DNA of 64,000 nt from Synechococcus elongatus PCC 11801 (GTDB lineage: Bacteria > Cyanobacteriota > Cyanobacteriia > Synechococcales > Synechococcaceae): contig NZ_CP030139.2 in assembly GCF_003846445.2 (NCBI RefSeq), positions 992,001-1,056,000 of the forward strand, in the 5' to 3' direction. Within the stretch, counting starts at the first letter, position 1, and every line of letters begins with the position of its first letter. Of the stretch, positions 8,500 to 18,025 are shown in pieces. Below the pieces are notes generated by a model. It was not told the origin of the DNA and searched no databases. It worked only from the letters and a program-made list of their open reading frames with translations. The translations under genes were made by a program, and so were the position numbers.

Positions 8500-8958
8500 T
8501 TAGGCTTGCAGGCCAATCCCGCGAGCCATCAAAGCAGCCAGTAGGGGCAGCACCACAAAGGCTGCAATTTCAATATTCAGCACCCAGCCGAGGCGTTTGG
8601 CGGCAGCTTCGCTAATCACCGGCGCTTTACCATCACGAATCGGGAAAGCCCAGCGAATAAAGCTGATCGTGGGATAGAGCGAGAGTCCCCCGATCGCGAG
8701 ATACAGACTGACTTTGGTCAGAAAAACCGGATTGTGCATGTAGAAGTCAACGCCTTGGCCAAAGTAGAGCACCCGCAGCACGCCGGTCACCAAAATTGTG
8801 AGCGCTGCCAAGCCGTAGACAATATCAGTGCCAATCATCAGCTTGGCCTCATTGATACTGGGTTCTGCCTTCAGCAAGCGCCGCTCCAGCACCAACGCTC
8901 CAAAGCTGAGCATGAAGCCCAAGTAATGCAGATAGGCCACGATCGCACTCGTCACCAT
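8500..8958 (-). CDS. DUF2214 family membrane protein
   Basis: From the ATG at 8958 the protein has 152 aa with four hydrophobic helices: near the N-terminus (IVAYLHYLGFMLSFGALVLE), LMIGTDIVYGLAALTILVTG, VFLTKVSLYLAIGGLSLYPT and IEIAAFVVLPLLAALMARG. This is the four-helix layout of DUF2214, a family of unknown function common in cyanobacteria. The ATG has a GAGGGG ribosome site; an upstream GTG (8997) would add 13 residues but lacks one. A conserved early His-Tyr pair (LHYLG) could bind a cofactor, but this is speculation. Confidence 0.75.
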   Translation of the reverse strand: MVTSAIVAYLHYLGFMLSFGALVLERRLLKAEPSINEAKLMIGTDIVYGLAALTILVTGVLRVLYFGQGVDFYMHNPVFLTKVSLYLAIGGLSLYPTISFIRWAFPIRDGKAPVISEAAAKRLGWVLNIEIAAFVVLPLLAALMARGIGLQA

Positions 8959-9081
8959 GCCCACACCCCTCAAAACTCGTAAAATTTCTTTACTCACCCT
9001 AGAGGAAAGTGGCTAAAAGACGGTATCGGCGACTGCTAGATGATCTACGTCCAAGACACCAGCCCCAAGACTGTAAGTAAG

Positions 9082-9669
9082 TCAGGATGGCTCCCGCGCA
9101 TCTAGTTCAACTTCTGGCCAGAGTCGTTCCAGTTGTTCGCGCCAGCGATCGAGGGTGAAACGTCGGATCTCAGGACCATTGCTGAGATCCCCCAAAACCC
9201 CCTCTTCGTAGAGATGGGTGAGGGTTTGCAGCGTGGCAGCCAAAGACTGACCCTGCTGTTTGGCCGCGTGCACAATTTGCCGCAGCTGTGTTTCTGCCAA
9301 AGCCGTGAAGAATGGATCCAATCCACGCTGAGCTAAATCGAAGAGACTAGCGATCGCTTGATAGAGATCACCGGTAGTCAAGCTAGCGAGGTCATGCTGA
9401 AAGACTCCCCAAAGGACGTTTTGATGGAGGGCGTAGCGCACTGGCCCCGTGGCATCGAAATTCGCCTCTAGGATTTGAGCGTGAAAGGGAGCAGCATCGA
9501 CTGCAGGCAACAGGGGCAACAGCACGCGGAGCCATTCACCGCTGGCCGATAACAGCAGCAACAGCCGACATTCCGGCGTCTGGATTTGCCAACTTTCGGG
9601 CGGATTGGCCTCGAGCCGATCAGCGCCGAACAGCTCGATCAATAGGGGGCTAATCTCCGCAACCTGCAT
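9082..9669 (-). CDS. Conserved hypothetical cytoplasmic protein
   Basis: The 195-aa acidic protein has no signal peptide or membrane helix. The N-terminal ~110 residues alternate strands and helices (SWQIQTPECRLLLLLS, WLRVLLPLLP, FHAQILEANF), a layout seen in type III chaperone-like (CesT/YbjN-type) folds. The C-terminal ~80 residues are helical (LRQIVHAAKQQGQSLAATL, YEEGVLGDLS). The fold comparison is a guess from pattern only, and I cannot name the family. It is divergent from hemC with about 160 bp between, which contain two HIP1 octamers. Confidence 0.6.
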   Translation of the reverse strand: MQVAEISPLLIELFGADRLEANPPESWQIQTPECRLLLLLSASGEWLRVLLPLLPAVDAAPFHAQILEANFDATGPVRYALHQNVLWGVFQHDLASLTTGDLYQAIASLFDLAQRGLDPFFTALAETQLRQIVHAAKQQGQSLAATLQTLTHLYEEGVLGDLSNGPEIRRFTLDRWREQLERLWPEVELDAREPS

Positions 9670-9833
9670 CCCAATCCCTCGTCTTTATCCTCGATCCTAA
9701 AAGGTTGCCCGGGTGGGGATGGTTGAAGGGCGATCGCTCAGCCTCTTCTCCAGCTTCTGAAGTGGGCGATCGCTCGAAACGGTAATCTGATTAAGGGCCT
9801 TGCTTGGCCGCTGCTCTCCACTGCTGATATTCC

Positions 9834-10796
9834 ATGGTCTCCAGCCCTGCCCGTCCGATTCGTATTGGCTCTCGCAAAAGCCAACTAGCCTTGGTGCAAA
9901 CCCACTGGGTGCAAGGCGAACTGCAACGGCTCTATCCCGAGCGCCAGTTCGACGTGCAGACGATGAGCACGCAAGGCGACATCATTCTGGATGTGGCACT
10001 GGCCAAGATTGGTGACAAAGGACTGTTCACCAAAGAACTGGAAGTCGCCATGCTGGCGGGCGAAGTCGACTTCGCTGTCCACTCCCTCAAAGATTTGCCG
10101 ACGCGCCTGCCCGAAGGCTTGATCCTTGGCTGCGTCACCGAGCGCGAAGATCCGGCCGATGCACTGGTCGTTCATGAGCGCTTCAAAGAGCACCAGCTTG
10201 AAACGCTGCCGGAAGGAACGGTGATTGGCACCTCGTCGCTGCGCCGTTTAGCTCAGCTGCGGCACCACTATCCGCATCTGCAGTTCAAGGATGTGCGCGG
10301 CAACCTCAACACTCGCCTCGCCAAACTGGATGCCGGTGAATATGACGCGCTGATTTTGGCTGCCGCAGGCTTACAACGCCTGAGCATGGCCGATCGCATT
10401 CACCAGTTGATTCCTGCAGAAGTCTCGCTCCATGCCGTTGGACAAGGGGCTTTGGGGATTGAATGCCGCGCCGAAGACCCAGAAATTCTGGAATTGCTGA
10501 AAGCCCTAGAGCACGAACCGACTTCTCAGCGTTGCTTGGCGGAACGGGCATTCCTGCGGGAATTGGAAGGCGGCTGCCAAGTCCCGATCGGTGTCAACAC
10601 CGCGATCGCAGATGGCGTACTGACGCTAACCGGGATGGTTGCTAGCTTGGACGGCCAACGCTTGCTGCGCGATCAGGTTAGTGGCCCCAGCAACGATCCA
10701 GAACCCCTCGGACTCGAACTGGCTGCCAAGCTGAAAGCCCAAGGTGCGAAGGAAATTCTCGACGAAATCTTTGCGACGGTTCGGCCGGAAGCTTAG
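9834..10796 (+). CDS. hemC: Hydroxymethylbilane synthase (porphobilinogen deaminase)
   Basis: The 320-aa protein begins [16 protein letters not shown], the conserved opening of HemC. It contains [19 protein letters not shown] and [12 protein letters not shown], and the dipyrromethane cofactor cysteine C248 in GGCQVPIG. It polymerises four porphobilinogen units into hydroxymethylbilane for chlorophyll, heme and phycobilin synthesis. All substrate and cofactor motifs are intact and the length is normal. It is followed 91 bp later by a small Cys-rich gene on the same strand. Confidence 0.97.
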   Translation: MVSSPARPIRIGSRKSQLALVQTHWVQGELQRLYPERQFDVQTMSTQGDIILDVALAKIGDKGLFTKELEVAMLAGEVDFAVHSLKDLPTRLPEGLILGCVTEREDPADALVVHERFKEHQLETLPEGTVIGTSSLRRLAQLRHHYPHLQFKDVRGNLNTRLAKLDAGEYDALILAAAGLQRLSMADRIHQLIPAEVSLHAVGQGALGIECRAEDPEILELLKALEHEPTSQRCLAERAFLRELEGGCQVPIGVNTAIADGVLTLTGMVASLDGQRLLRDQVSGPSNDPEPLGLELAAKLKAQGAKEILDEIFATVRPEA

Positions 10797-10887
10797 TCTC
10801 AATCCGAGATCTAAACCTGTCTTCCACAAGGCGATCGCTGGTAGGACGGAGCTTCTAGACTGAGATCACTGCTGCGGGATTTCCAGA

Positions 10888-11178
10888 ATGGATGCCGCTG
10901 ATCTGAGTTGGAACGCACTGCCCAGACTACGCTATCGCCTCGAAAATCGCCGGCGTCTCCGCGATCGCCGGCAGCAAATTTTGCTGGCTCAAGCAGGGTT
11001 TCTGCGCCCCAGTGACGATCGCCCACCGAGTTGTCGCGGCTGCAGTCACTACTACGGACGGGTGCATGGTCGGGGCGATCGCCTGATCTGTGCCATGCAC
11101 CCCTACGGCCCTAACGCCGCCACTTGTCCTGACTGGGTAGCTGAACTGACAGTCGTTCAAGAGCCGCTGGCTGACTAG
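10888..11178 (+). CDS. Small Cys-rich cyanobacterial protein (DUF6464-like)
   Basis: The 96-aa protein has a very basic N-terminal half (RLRYRLENRRRLRDRRQQ). The C-terminal half has C-x2-C at SCRGCSHYYG, then CAMHPYGP and CPDW. Four spaced cysteines plus a histidine suggest a small metal-binding fold. The same order of motifs is found in the small protein at 31693-31950 (CPRC, CVHP, CRDF). The family resembles cyanobacterial DUF6464 as far as I recall; function unknown. It lies downstream of hemC. Confidence 0.7.
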   Translation: MDAADLSWNALPRLRYRLENRRRLRDRRQQILLAQAGFLRPSDDRPPSCRGCSHYYGRVHGRGDRLICAMHPYGPNAATCPDWVAELTVVQEPLAD

Positions 11179-11211
11179 GCAATCGCTTAACTCACGGTTC
11201 AGCTCGACACT

Positions 11212-12039
11212 CTAAACGCCGTGCTGCTGGAACCATGTCTGTAGCCGTTGCCATGCATCCTGCGCATCCGCTTGGCGATAGGACGGGCGATAGTCTGCAA
11301 AGAAGGCATGGGGTGCGCCTTCGTAGATGATGATGGCGGACTTGCTCTGTCCCGTCTTGAGGCGATCGCGCATCTGTTGAACGGTGTCTAACAGAATGCC
11401 TGTATCCTCGCCACCGTAGAGCCCTAGGACTGGAACCTTCAATTCGGCAGCGACATCGACTGGGTGTTTGGGTGTCAGTTCAGTCGAGTTTCCAACCAGT
11501 CGTCCGTACCAAGCTGCACCGGTTTTAACCTGCGGATTGTGAGCGGCATAGAGCCACGTAATCCGGCCGCCCCAGCAGAAACCTGTAATCGCGAGGCGAT
11601 CGCGATCGCCTTTTTGGGTCGCAGCCCAAGCCACTGTGGCATCGAGATCCGCCATCACCTGCGCATCCGGCACTTTGCTGACAATCTTGCGGATTTCGTC
11701 GATGCTTTCCAGCTTAGAAACATCGCCCTGCCGCACAAACATTTCTGGGGCGACTGCCAAGTAGCCCAACTTCGCTAGGCGACGGCAAACATCCTGAATA
11801 TGCTCGTGGACGCCAAAAATCTCCTGAACTACCAGCACGATCGGGAAGTCTTGACCACTGACGGGCCGCGCCCAATAGGCCGGAATCGATCCATCGGCAG
11901 TCGGAATTTGAGCTGTCCCGGTCTCGAGTCCCTTGCTATCTGTCGTGATGACAGCAGCAGCGATCGGGCGAGTTGCTAGGGCAAAGCCAGTCGCAAGGGT
12001 GGCAGTCGCCAAAAATTGGCGGCGTGTCAGGTTGTTCAT
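11212..12039 (-). CDS. Dienelactone hydrolase family protein with Tat signal
   Basis: From the ATG at 12039 the protein has 275 aa and starts [18 protein letters not shown], a twin-arginine signal, so it is exported folded, probably to the periplasm or lumen. The alpha/beta-hydrolase core has the dienelactone hydrolase nucleophile cysteine in GFCWGG and the catalytic His in GAPHAFF. The region [11 protein letters not shown] probably carries the acid. The natural substrate is unknown; many cyanobacterial members are annotated only as carboxymethylenebutenolidase-like. A GTG five codons upstream is a less likely start. Confidence 0.85.
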   Translation of the reverse strand: MNNLTRRQFLATATLATGFALATRPIAAAVITTDSKGLETGTAQIPTADGSIPAYWARPVSGQDFPIVLVVQEIFGVHEHIQDVCRRLAKLGYLAVAPEMFVRQGDVSKLESIDEIRKIVSKVPDAQVMADLDATVAWAATQKGDRDRLAITGFCWGGRITWLYAAHNPQVKTGAAWYGRLVGNSTELTPKHPVDVAAELKVPVLGLYGGEDTGILLDTVQQMRDRLKTGQSKSAIIIYEGAPHAFFADYRPSYRQADAQDAWQRLQTWFQQHGV

Positions 12040-12154
12040 CGGGTCTGGAAGCACGGATTCGAGCTAATCCTAACGATTCCGTTACATCGATCGCTGCATT
12101 CTTCGCCCACCGCGATCGCTAGAGTAGGAAATGTAAAGTTTTCTAACTCTTGCC

Positions 12155-13720
12155 ATGCCTGTGGAGCGTCCCTCAGTTGCGGTCATTGGTGCAGGCATTG
12201 GTGGTTTAACAGCGGCCGCTCTCTTAGCTGCACGAGGCTTTGATGTCACGGTCTACGAACAGGCAGCGATCGCGGGCGGATGCGCGTCTACGTTTCGGCG
12301 GCGTGGCTTTACTTTTGATGTCGGCGCAACTCAGGTTGCCGGGCTCGAACCGGGTGGTATCCATGCTCAAATCTTTGCCGAACTAGGTCTAGAGCTACCG
12401 GCAGCAAAAATCTGCGATCCGGCCTGCGCGGTCTGGCTACCGGGTGAATCGGAACCTGTGCACGTTTGGCACGATCGCGATCGCTGGAAAGCGGAACGGG
12501 AGCGTTGGTTTCCTGGCAGTGAACCCTTTTGGGCGTTGATGCAGCAGCTCTTTCAGTTGGGCTGGCAATTCCAACAGCGTCAGCCAGTATTGCCCCCGCG
12601 CAATCTCTGGGATTTGCAGCAGCTGATCGGCGCGGTACGACCGGAGACTGTACTGACGGCACCCTACGCGCTGCTGACCGTGGGACAGGTTTTGAATCTG
12701 CTGGGCTTGGGGGGCGATCGCCGCCTCAAGACTTTTCTGGATATTCAACTCAAGCTCTATTCCCAGTGCGGTGCTGATGAAACGGCAGTACTTTATGCCG
12801 CGACTGCCTTAGCACTCTCGCAAGCGCCCTATGGGCTTTATCACCTCGAAGGCAGCATGCAAGTCCTCAGCGATCGCCTGCTGGAAGGGCTGGAGAAACA
12901 TGGCGGCCAGATTCGCTACCGGCAACGGGTAGAAGCGATCGAAACTGTGGGCGATCGCGTTCAGGGGATCCGAGTTCGCGATCAACGCACGCAGGCTGTA
13001 GAGGCGATCGCGGCCGATCACGTTGTTGCCAATGTCACGGCAGCTGATTTGTTGCGATTGCTCGGCTCAACCGTTGAAACCCTTCCAGCGTTGAAGGGCT
13101 ATCAACAGCGTCTCGCCAAAACTCCCACGCCTTCCGGTGCCTTTGTTCTTTATCTCGGGGTGGATGCTGCCGCTCTGCCAGCCGACTGTCCGCCCCATCT
13201 CCAATTCCTGTTTGATCCCGCAGGCCCCCTCGGCGAAAACAATTCCCTCTTCGTTTCTGTTAGTCGCCCCAACGATGGTCGTGCACCCACAGGTCAAGCC
13301 ACGATCGTTGCCTCGACTTTCACGGATCTCGATCACTGGAGCCAGACCGAGGACTACACCGCTCTCAAGCAGGACTACACCGAAACGATGCTGACGCGGC
13401 TGGGTCAATATTTCGACTTACGGCCTGAGCACCTCCGCCATGTGGAAGCCGGCACGCCCCGCACGTTTGCTCGCTACACCGATCGCGATCGCGGCAGTGT
13501 CGGTGGTTTGGGGATGCGCATCAGCACCTTTGGCCCCTTCGGCTTTGCCAACCGCACACCGGTCAAAAATCTCTGGTTAGTTGGCGACTCCACCCATCCC
13601 GGCGAAGGCACCGCTGGCGTCAGCTACTCGGCGCAAACGGTGATGCGACAAATTCTGGCGCAGCATCCCGAAGTCCAACCAGCAAAAACCCGCCAGCCAG
13701 AGCCAGCGGGTACGTTGTAG
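12155..13720 (+). CDS. Carotenoid desaturase/isomerase-type flavoprotein (CrtD-like)
   Basis: The 521-aa protein has an N-terminal FAD-binding motif (VIGAGIGGLTAAALLAARG, residues 10-28), then GGCASTFRRRGFTFDVGAT. The C-terminal flavin signature WLVGDSTHPGEGTAGVSYSAQ is typical of the CrtI/CrtH/CrtD carotenoid oxidoreductases. The overall pattern best resembles the cyanobacterial C-3',4' desaturase CrtD, but the isomerase CrtH is a close relative and substrate cannot be settled by eye. It is a single gene converging on the DUF4912 gene (26 bp apart). Confidence 0.75.
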   Translation: MPVERPSVAVIGAGIGGLTAAALLAARGFDVTVYEQAAIAGGCASTFRRRGFTFDVGATQVAGLEPGGIHAQIFAELGLELPAAKICDPACAVWLPGESEPVHVWHDRDRWKAERERWFPGSEPFWALMQQLFQLGWQFQQRQPVLPPRNLWDLQQLIGAVRPETVLTAPYALLTVGQVLNLLGLGGDRRLKTFLDIQLKLYSQCGADETAVLYAATALALSQAPYGLYHLEGSMQVLSDRLLEGLEKHGGQIRYRQRVEAIETVGDRVQGIRVRDQRTQAVEAIAADHVVANVTAADLLRLLGSTVETLPALKGYQQRLAKTPTPSGAFVLYLGVDAAALPADCPPHLQFLFDPAGPLGENNSLFVSVSRPNDGRAPTGQATIVASTFTDLDHWSQTEDYTALKQDYTETMLTRLGQYFDLRPEHLRHVEAGTPRTFARYTDRDRGSVGGLGMRISTFGPFGFANRTPVKNLWLVGDSTHPGEGTAGVSYSAQTVMRQILAQHPEVQPAKTRQPEPAGTL

Positions 13721-13746
13721 CGCTAGGGCTACGACTCAGGAGTGAC

Positions 13747-14997
13747 CTACTGGAACCATTCCAGTTGGGCTTCTTCCTTGGTGTTGGTGCGACGGTTGGT
13801 AGTTTCGCGATTGAAGGTCATGCGAATCGATCGCGTTTGTTCACCATCGACTGCAACGGCTTCGATCGGGAAGTCCAGCACACCGTCTTGGAAGGACATC
13901 TGGAAGCGGAAGGTGCCATCGGGGCTGAGCTTGATCTCTTTTCCGCCGATCGTGACCGTGGCATCTGGTTCCGTTGCCCCGTAGATAATCAGCTCAGCAT
14001 CCGCGACCAGCCAGAACTTGCGGGGTTGACGTTCCAGCGGCAGCGAAGCAGAGAAACCAACCATGCCGACGCCCGACTGAGTCAGACCCGAAGCGGTCGG
14101 CAGCGCCCACATGCCCACACCCGAAGGGAAGACGTAGGAGCTGAGGGTTTCTTCGTGGACGGGACGCATGTGTTGCGAACCGTAGAGGGAACCCGCCAAG
14201 CGCATCGACTCGGCCCCTTCCGACAAGGCAAAGATTTCGTCGCTGGCGGTTCCGGCCCCAGGAGCAGCACCGCCACTGCCGGCCAAACTGGCCTTTTGGC
14301 TGGGCGGCACCAACTGGAAAACGGTTTGACCGCGGAGGTCTTCGTCCCAGTTGACGGTGATGAAGTGGTCCTCGATCCAGTCGGAGGGATAGACCGGCGG
14401 CACGCGCACCGGGGCAGAGCGGGCTAGCAGCAACCAACGGCCGTCTGCTGCTCGGTAGCCGATTTCCACCAAATAGTCGCGATCGCTCACCGGTACGGGT
14501 AGGTACCAATCCCGCGCCAGCTCATCGCAGGGATATTCCTGCAGGCTGTGGGGCGATTGGTAATTGAGGTCGAGATCGGTAACGTCATAGAAACGCAGCG
14601 CCAGTAGCTGTCCACCTTGCGATTTGAGCGCTTGCTTGTGGTCGCCTGGCACATCCCAGTAGATATAGGCCCACTGCGGATCGCGAGGCAGCAAGACAAT
14701 GCGGCTTTCGCCATAGCCTTCCGGCAGATCGGGCAGCTCTGCATCTACACCCGTCAGTTCGATCGGTTCAACCGGCTGCGGTTGGCCCACATCGTATTTC
14801 GTAGCTTCGACTTCTTCTTGGCGATCGCTGCTGGGGGAAGGGCTAGTATGCACGGCGCTATTTGCCTCAATTTTTTGAATGGCGGCAATTAACTCGGACT
14901 TGCGCATGCGGCTGTAGCGCGACACGCCATATTCACTGGCAACGCGTCGCAACTGTCGCAGAGTCATCTGCTCCAGCGGATAGGGCGGTTTAGACAT
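13747..14997 (-). CDS. DUF4912 protein with N-terminal Rho-N/SAP-like domain
   Basis: From the ATG at 14997 the protein has 416 aa. Residues about 5-42 (LEQMTLRQLRRVASEYGVSR, then KSELIAAIQ) form a SAP/Rho-N helix-extension-helix often found in nucleic-acid-binding proteins. The rest is the DUF4912 fold, with RIVLLPRDPQWAYIYWDVP, a family hallmark, and a C-terminal beta-rich domain (AELIIYGATEPDATVTIGGK). Function is unknown; the family is widespread in cyanobacteria. Alternative starts lie at 15003 (ATG) and further upstream. No good ribosome site decides between them. Confidence 0.85.
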   Translation of the reverse strand: MSKPPYPLEQMTLRQLRRVASEYGVSRYSRMRKSELIAAIQKIEANSAVHTSPSPSSDRQEEVEATKYDVGQPQPVEPIELTGVDAELPDLPEGYGESRIVLLPRDPQWAYIYWDVPGDHKQALKSQGGQLLALRFYDVTDLDLNYQSPHSLQEYPCDELARDWYLPVPVSDRDYLVEIGYRAADGRWLLLARSAPVRVPPVYPSDWIEDHFITVNWDEDLRGQTVFQLVPPSQKASLAGSGGAAPGAGTASDEIFALSEGAESMRLAGSLYGSQHMRPVHEETLSSYVFPSGVGMWALPTASGLTQSGVGMVGFSASLPLERQPRKFWLVADAELIIYGATEPDATVTIGGKEIKLSPDGTFRFQMSFQDGVLDFPIEAVAVDGEQTRSIRMTFNRETTNRRTNTKEEAQLEWFQ

Positions 14998-15214
14998 AAC
15001 CATTCGAGATGCGACGCTTCTACCTTGCCTCAGTTCAGAGGCGGGGATCAAGCAAAAATCCAGTCCAGAAAAGACTTTTTGACCAAATTAGTCGTTTTCA
15101 AGGACTATATGTCATGGATTTTTGACATTTGATCTCGGCAACAAGCGATCGCTCTAGTCGAACGGCGGCAACGTCAAACGAGACAATGGCAAAGCAAGTT
15201 TCAGCAATGACGGC

Positions 15215-15607
15215 ATGACGCGCGAAGTTTTCTACACCGACCAAGCTCCCGCCCCGGTCGGCCCCTATAGCCAAGCGATCGCAGCCAGCGGGCGGATGTT
15301 GTTTGTCTCGGGGCAAATCGCTCTCGATCCTGTGACCGGTGTGATGGTCGGTGGTGACGATGTAGAAGCACAAACCCACCAAGTTTTGAGCAACCTTAAA
15401 GCAGTGTTGGCAGCAGCAGGGGCTAGCTTTGCTGATGTGGTGCGCACCACCGTCTTTCTGGCAGATATGGAAGACTTCGCCCGCGTCAATGCTATCTACG
15501 CGACGGTCTTCGACGAGGCAACTGCACCGGCTCGGGCTTGTGTGCAGGCGGCGCGGCTGCCCAAGGATGCCAAAGTTGAAATTGACTGTATTGCAGTGCT
15601 GCCCTAA
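15215..15607 (+). CDS. ridA: RidA family 2-iminobutanoate/2-iminopropanoate deaminase
   Basis: The 130-aa protein has all RidA marks: [12 protein letters not shown] near the start, [31 protein letters not shown], and [20 protein letters not shown] with the substrate-binding Arg. RidA trimers hydrolyse reactive enamines and imines formed by PLP enzymes. The stop codon overlaps the stop of the convergent ugd gene: the bases CTAA at 15604-15607 serve both. Confidence 0.95.
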   Translation: MTREVFYTDQAPAPVGPYSQAIAASGRMLFVSGQIALDPVTGVMVGGDDVEAQTHQVLSNLKAVLAAAGASFADVVRTTVFLADMEDFARVNAIYATVFDEATAPARACVQAARLPKDAKVEIDCIAVLP

Positions 15608-16983
15608 CGACCAATACCGATATAGCGGAAGCCCTGGGCTTGCAGGCGATCGCGATCGAGGCAGTTACGGCCATCAATGATCAGCGGTCGCCGCATCCGG
15701 GCAGCTAAGGGCAGGTAGTCCAGCTCCTGGAATTCTTGCCATTCCGTCACGAGGGCTAGGGCATCACAGCCGCTGGCGAGGTCCAGAGCGGAGGTCGTGA
15801 TCTCTAGACCTGTGATCGGTGCAGCACTCACGATGGGGTCGTAAGCTTTGACTTTGGCACCAAGGCGTAATAGCTGTTCGGCCAAGGTCAAGGCTGGCGC
15901 ATCACGCAGGTCATCGGTGTCGGGCTTGAACGTTAGCCCGAGTAAGCCGATCGTTTTGCCTTTGAGAATTTTCAGTTCCTGCTGCAGCTTCTCCAACAGA
16001 ATCAGCCGCTGGCGCTGGTTGACGGCGATCGTGGCCTCTAGCAGGGTTGCGGGATAGCCATAGTCTTGGGCGATATGCACCAAGGCCGAAACATCCTTGG
16101 GAAAACAGGAGCCACCCCAGCCCAAACCGGCATTGAGAAAGCGGCTGCCAATCCGCGCATCTAGTCCCATGCCCTTCGCCACTTGGACAACGTCCGCGCC
16201 GACGCGATCGCAGATGTTGGCGACTTCATTGATGAAACTGATCTTGGTCGCAAGGAAGGCATTGGCTGCATATTTGATCATTTCGGCCGAGCCTAGATCT
16301 GTCCGAAGAACCGGCACTGGTGGGCGATCGCGATCGACAGCAAATTGACGCTGAACAATCGGCTCGTAGAGTTCTTGCATGCGGGCAAAGGCGCGATCGC
16401 TGCTGCCTCCCAAGACAATGCGATCGGGATTAAACGTGTCGTGGATTGCTGTGCCTTCTCGCAGGAACTCTGGGTTGCTAACCACATCAAAACAGTCTTG
16501 GGGTAAGTCCTCGCTATCGGCGATCGCAGCCCCAACCGGCACCAATGCCTGTCGCCGCGCCAGCATGCCATCGAGGATCAGCATCCGTACCCAGTCACCC
16601 GACCCAATCGGCACCGTCGATTTGTTGACGATTACCCGATAGGTCTTGCCATCTAAATGCTCGCCAATCCCGCGAGCCACCGCCTCGACAAAGCGCATAT
16701 CGGCTTCGCCATTGGGAAGCGGCGGCGTTCCAACGGCAATAAACAAAATTTCTGCATGGGCAACCCCAGCCGCGAGGTCTGTGCTGAACTGCAACCGTCC
16801 CGCCGCTGTTGAGGACTGAATCAGCTCGTCCAGTCCCGGTTCGTAGATGGGGGATTGACCGGCCTGCAGTTGCTCAACCTTGGTGGCGTTGTTATCGATG
16901 CAGAGCACGTCATGACCAATGTGCGCCAGACAGGTTCCTGTAACCAAACCGACATAGCCAGTACCAATAACGCTTACTTTCAT
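15604..16983 (-). CDS. ugd: UDP-glucose 6-dehydrogenase
   Basis: The 459-aa protein has an N-terminal NAD motif [12 protein letters not shown] and a [10 protein letters not shown] strand. The middle segment has E172 in SNPEFLREG and K247. The catalytic cysteine is C293 in [10 protein letters not shown], and the C-terminal NAD/UDP domain contains [16 protein letters not shown]. It oxidises UDP-glucose to UDP-glucuronate. Together with the UDP-xylose synthase at 2349-3311 it gives a route to UDP-xylose for exopolysaccharide or glycan synthesis. It overlaps the convergent ridA stop by four bases. Confidence 0.96.
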   Translation of the reverse strand: MKVSVIGTGYVGLVTGTCLAHIGHDVLCIDNNATKVEQLQAGQSPIYEPGLDELIQSSTAAGRLQFSTDLAAGVAHAEILFIAVGTPPLPNGEADMRFVEAVARGIGEHLDGKTYRVIVNKSTVPIGSGDWVRMLILDGMLARRQALVPVGAAIADSEDLPQDCFDVVSNPEFLREGTAIHDTFNPDRIVLGGSSDRAFARMQELYEPIVQRQFAVDRDRPPVPVLRTDLGSAEMIKYAANAFLATKISFINEVANICDRVGADVVQVAKGMGLDARIGSRFLNAGLGWGGSCFPKDVSALVHIAQDYGYPATLLEATIAVNQRQRLILLEKLQQELKILKGKTIGLLGLTFKPDTDDLRDAPALTLAEQLLRLGAKVKAYDPIVSAAPITGLEITTSALDLASGCDALALVTEWQEFQELDYLPLAARMRRPLIIDGRNCLDRDRLQAQGFRYIGIGR

Positions 16984-17117
16984 GGCGAAGTTAGGGGGAA
17001 CTGCAAAGCTGTCGATGCAGTGTACGACAGAGGACGTGATTCTGACAGTTCCTCCCTGCAGGCAGAACGGTGATTCTTTCCAGCGCCCAACCTTGCTGCA
17101 GTGATTGTCAGCAGCAG

Positions 17118-18002
17118 TTAATCAGCAACTCGCTCCGCAATTCGCAGCTTGGCCGATCGCGATCGCGGGTTGGCTTCAATCTCGGCTTCGCTGGGTAAGA
17201 GTGGTTTACGGGTGATCACGGTCAGGCGATCGTCGCCGCGCAGGGCATGTTTGATAATCCGGTCTTCCAAGCTGTGGAAGCTGATCAGGGCAATGCGGCC
17301 ACCCGGTGCCAACCAATCGGGCGCGCGATCGAGAAAGGTTTGCAACGCGTCCAGTTCGCCATTGACCGCAATCCGCAGCGCCTGAAACGTACGAGTTGCC
17401 GGATGAATGCGGCCATAACGGTAGCTGCGCGGGACGGCTCCAGCAATCGCTTCCGATAGTTCCAGTGTGCGATCGAAGGGACGCCGCTCCACAATCCGGC
17501 GAGCAATGCGGCGCGACAGTCGCTCTTCGCCGTACTGATAGATCAGGTTGGCGAGATCCGTTTCATCCCATTCGTTAACGATCTCGGCAGCAGTCAATTC
17601 CGCCGTAGGGTCCATGCGCATATCCAACGGCGCATCCTGCCGGAAGCTAAAACCGCGCTCCGCCTCATCCAACTGTGGGGAACTGACGCCAAGGTCCGCC
17701 ATGATCCCCTGAAACTGGCGATCGCCCGGCTGATAGTCAGCAAAGTTGACGTGCTGAAACTGAGCGCGATCGCCGTAGGGCTGCAGTCGGCTCTGACTCG
17801 CGGCGATCGCCGCCGGATCGCGATCGAGGCCAATCACCTGCGTATTGGCCCAGCTAGAAAGCAACAACTCACTATGACCGCCACCACCCAAGGTTGCATC
17901 CAAAAACCAACCGCCGCGATCGGGCAGTAATCCCTCCACTAACTCCTTTTGGAGAACCGTGACGTGGTGGAATGACGACGGCTGCGAAGAATCAGCGAGC
18001 AT
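17118..18002 (-). CDS. rsmH: 16S rRNA (cytosine-1402-N4)-methyltransferase RsmH
   Basis: The 294-aa protein begins with the family segment [17 protein letters not shown], then the SAM motif [15 protein letters not shown]. It also has [31 protein letters not shown] and [16 protein letters not shown]. It methylates N4 of C1402 in the ribosomal P site. In many bacteria it heads the cell-division (dcw) cluster; here it stands alone. Only 23 bp separate its start from the divergent gene at 18026. Confidence 0.96.
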   Translation of the reverse strand: MLADSSQPSSFHHVTVLQKELVEGLLPDRGGWFLDATLGGGGHSELLLSSWANTQVIGLDRDPAAIAASQSRLQPYGDRAQFQHVNFADYQPGDRQFQGIMADLGVSSPQLDEAERGFSFRQDAPLDMRMDPTAELTAAEIVNEWDETDLANLIYQYGEERLSRRIARRIVERRPFDRTLELSEAIAGAVPRSYRYGRIHPATRTFQALRIAVNGELDALQTFLDRAPDWLAPGGRIALISFHSLEDRIIKHALRGDDRLTVITRKPLLPSEAEIEANPRSRSAKLRIAERVAD

Positions 18003-18025
18003 GAAAGGGTGGCCTAGGGCATTGC

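Noticed and set aside
13765-14427. 220-codon plus-strand frame opposite the DUF4912 gene
   Set aside because: It lies wholly antisense to a gene with a clear family and reads like the shadow of a GC-rich coding sequence (Arg/Gly/His-rich, no fold).
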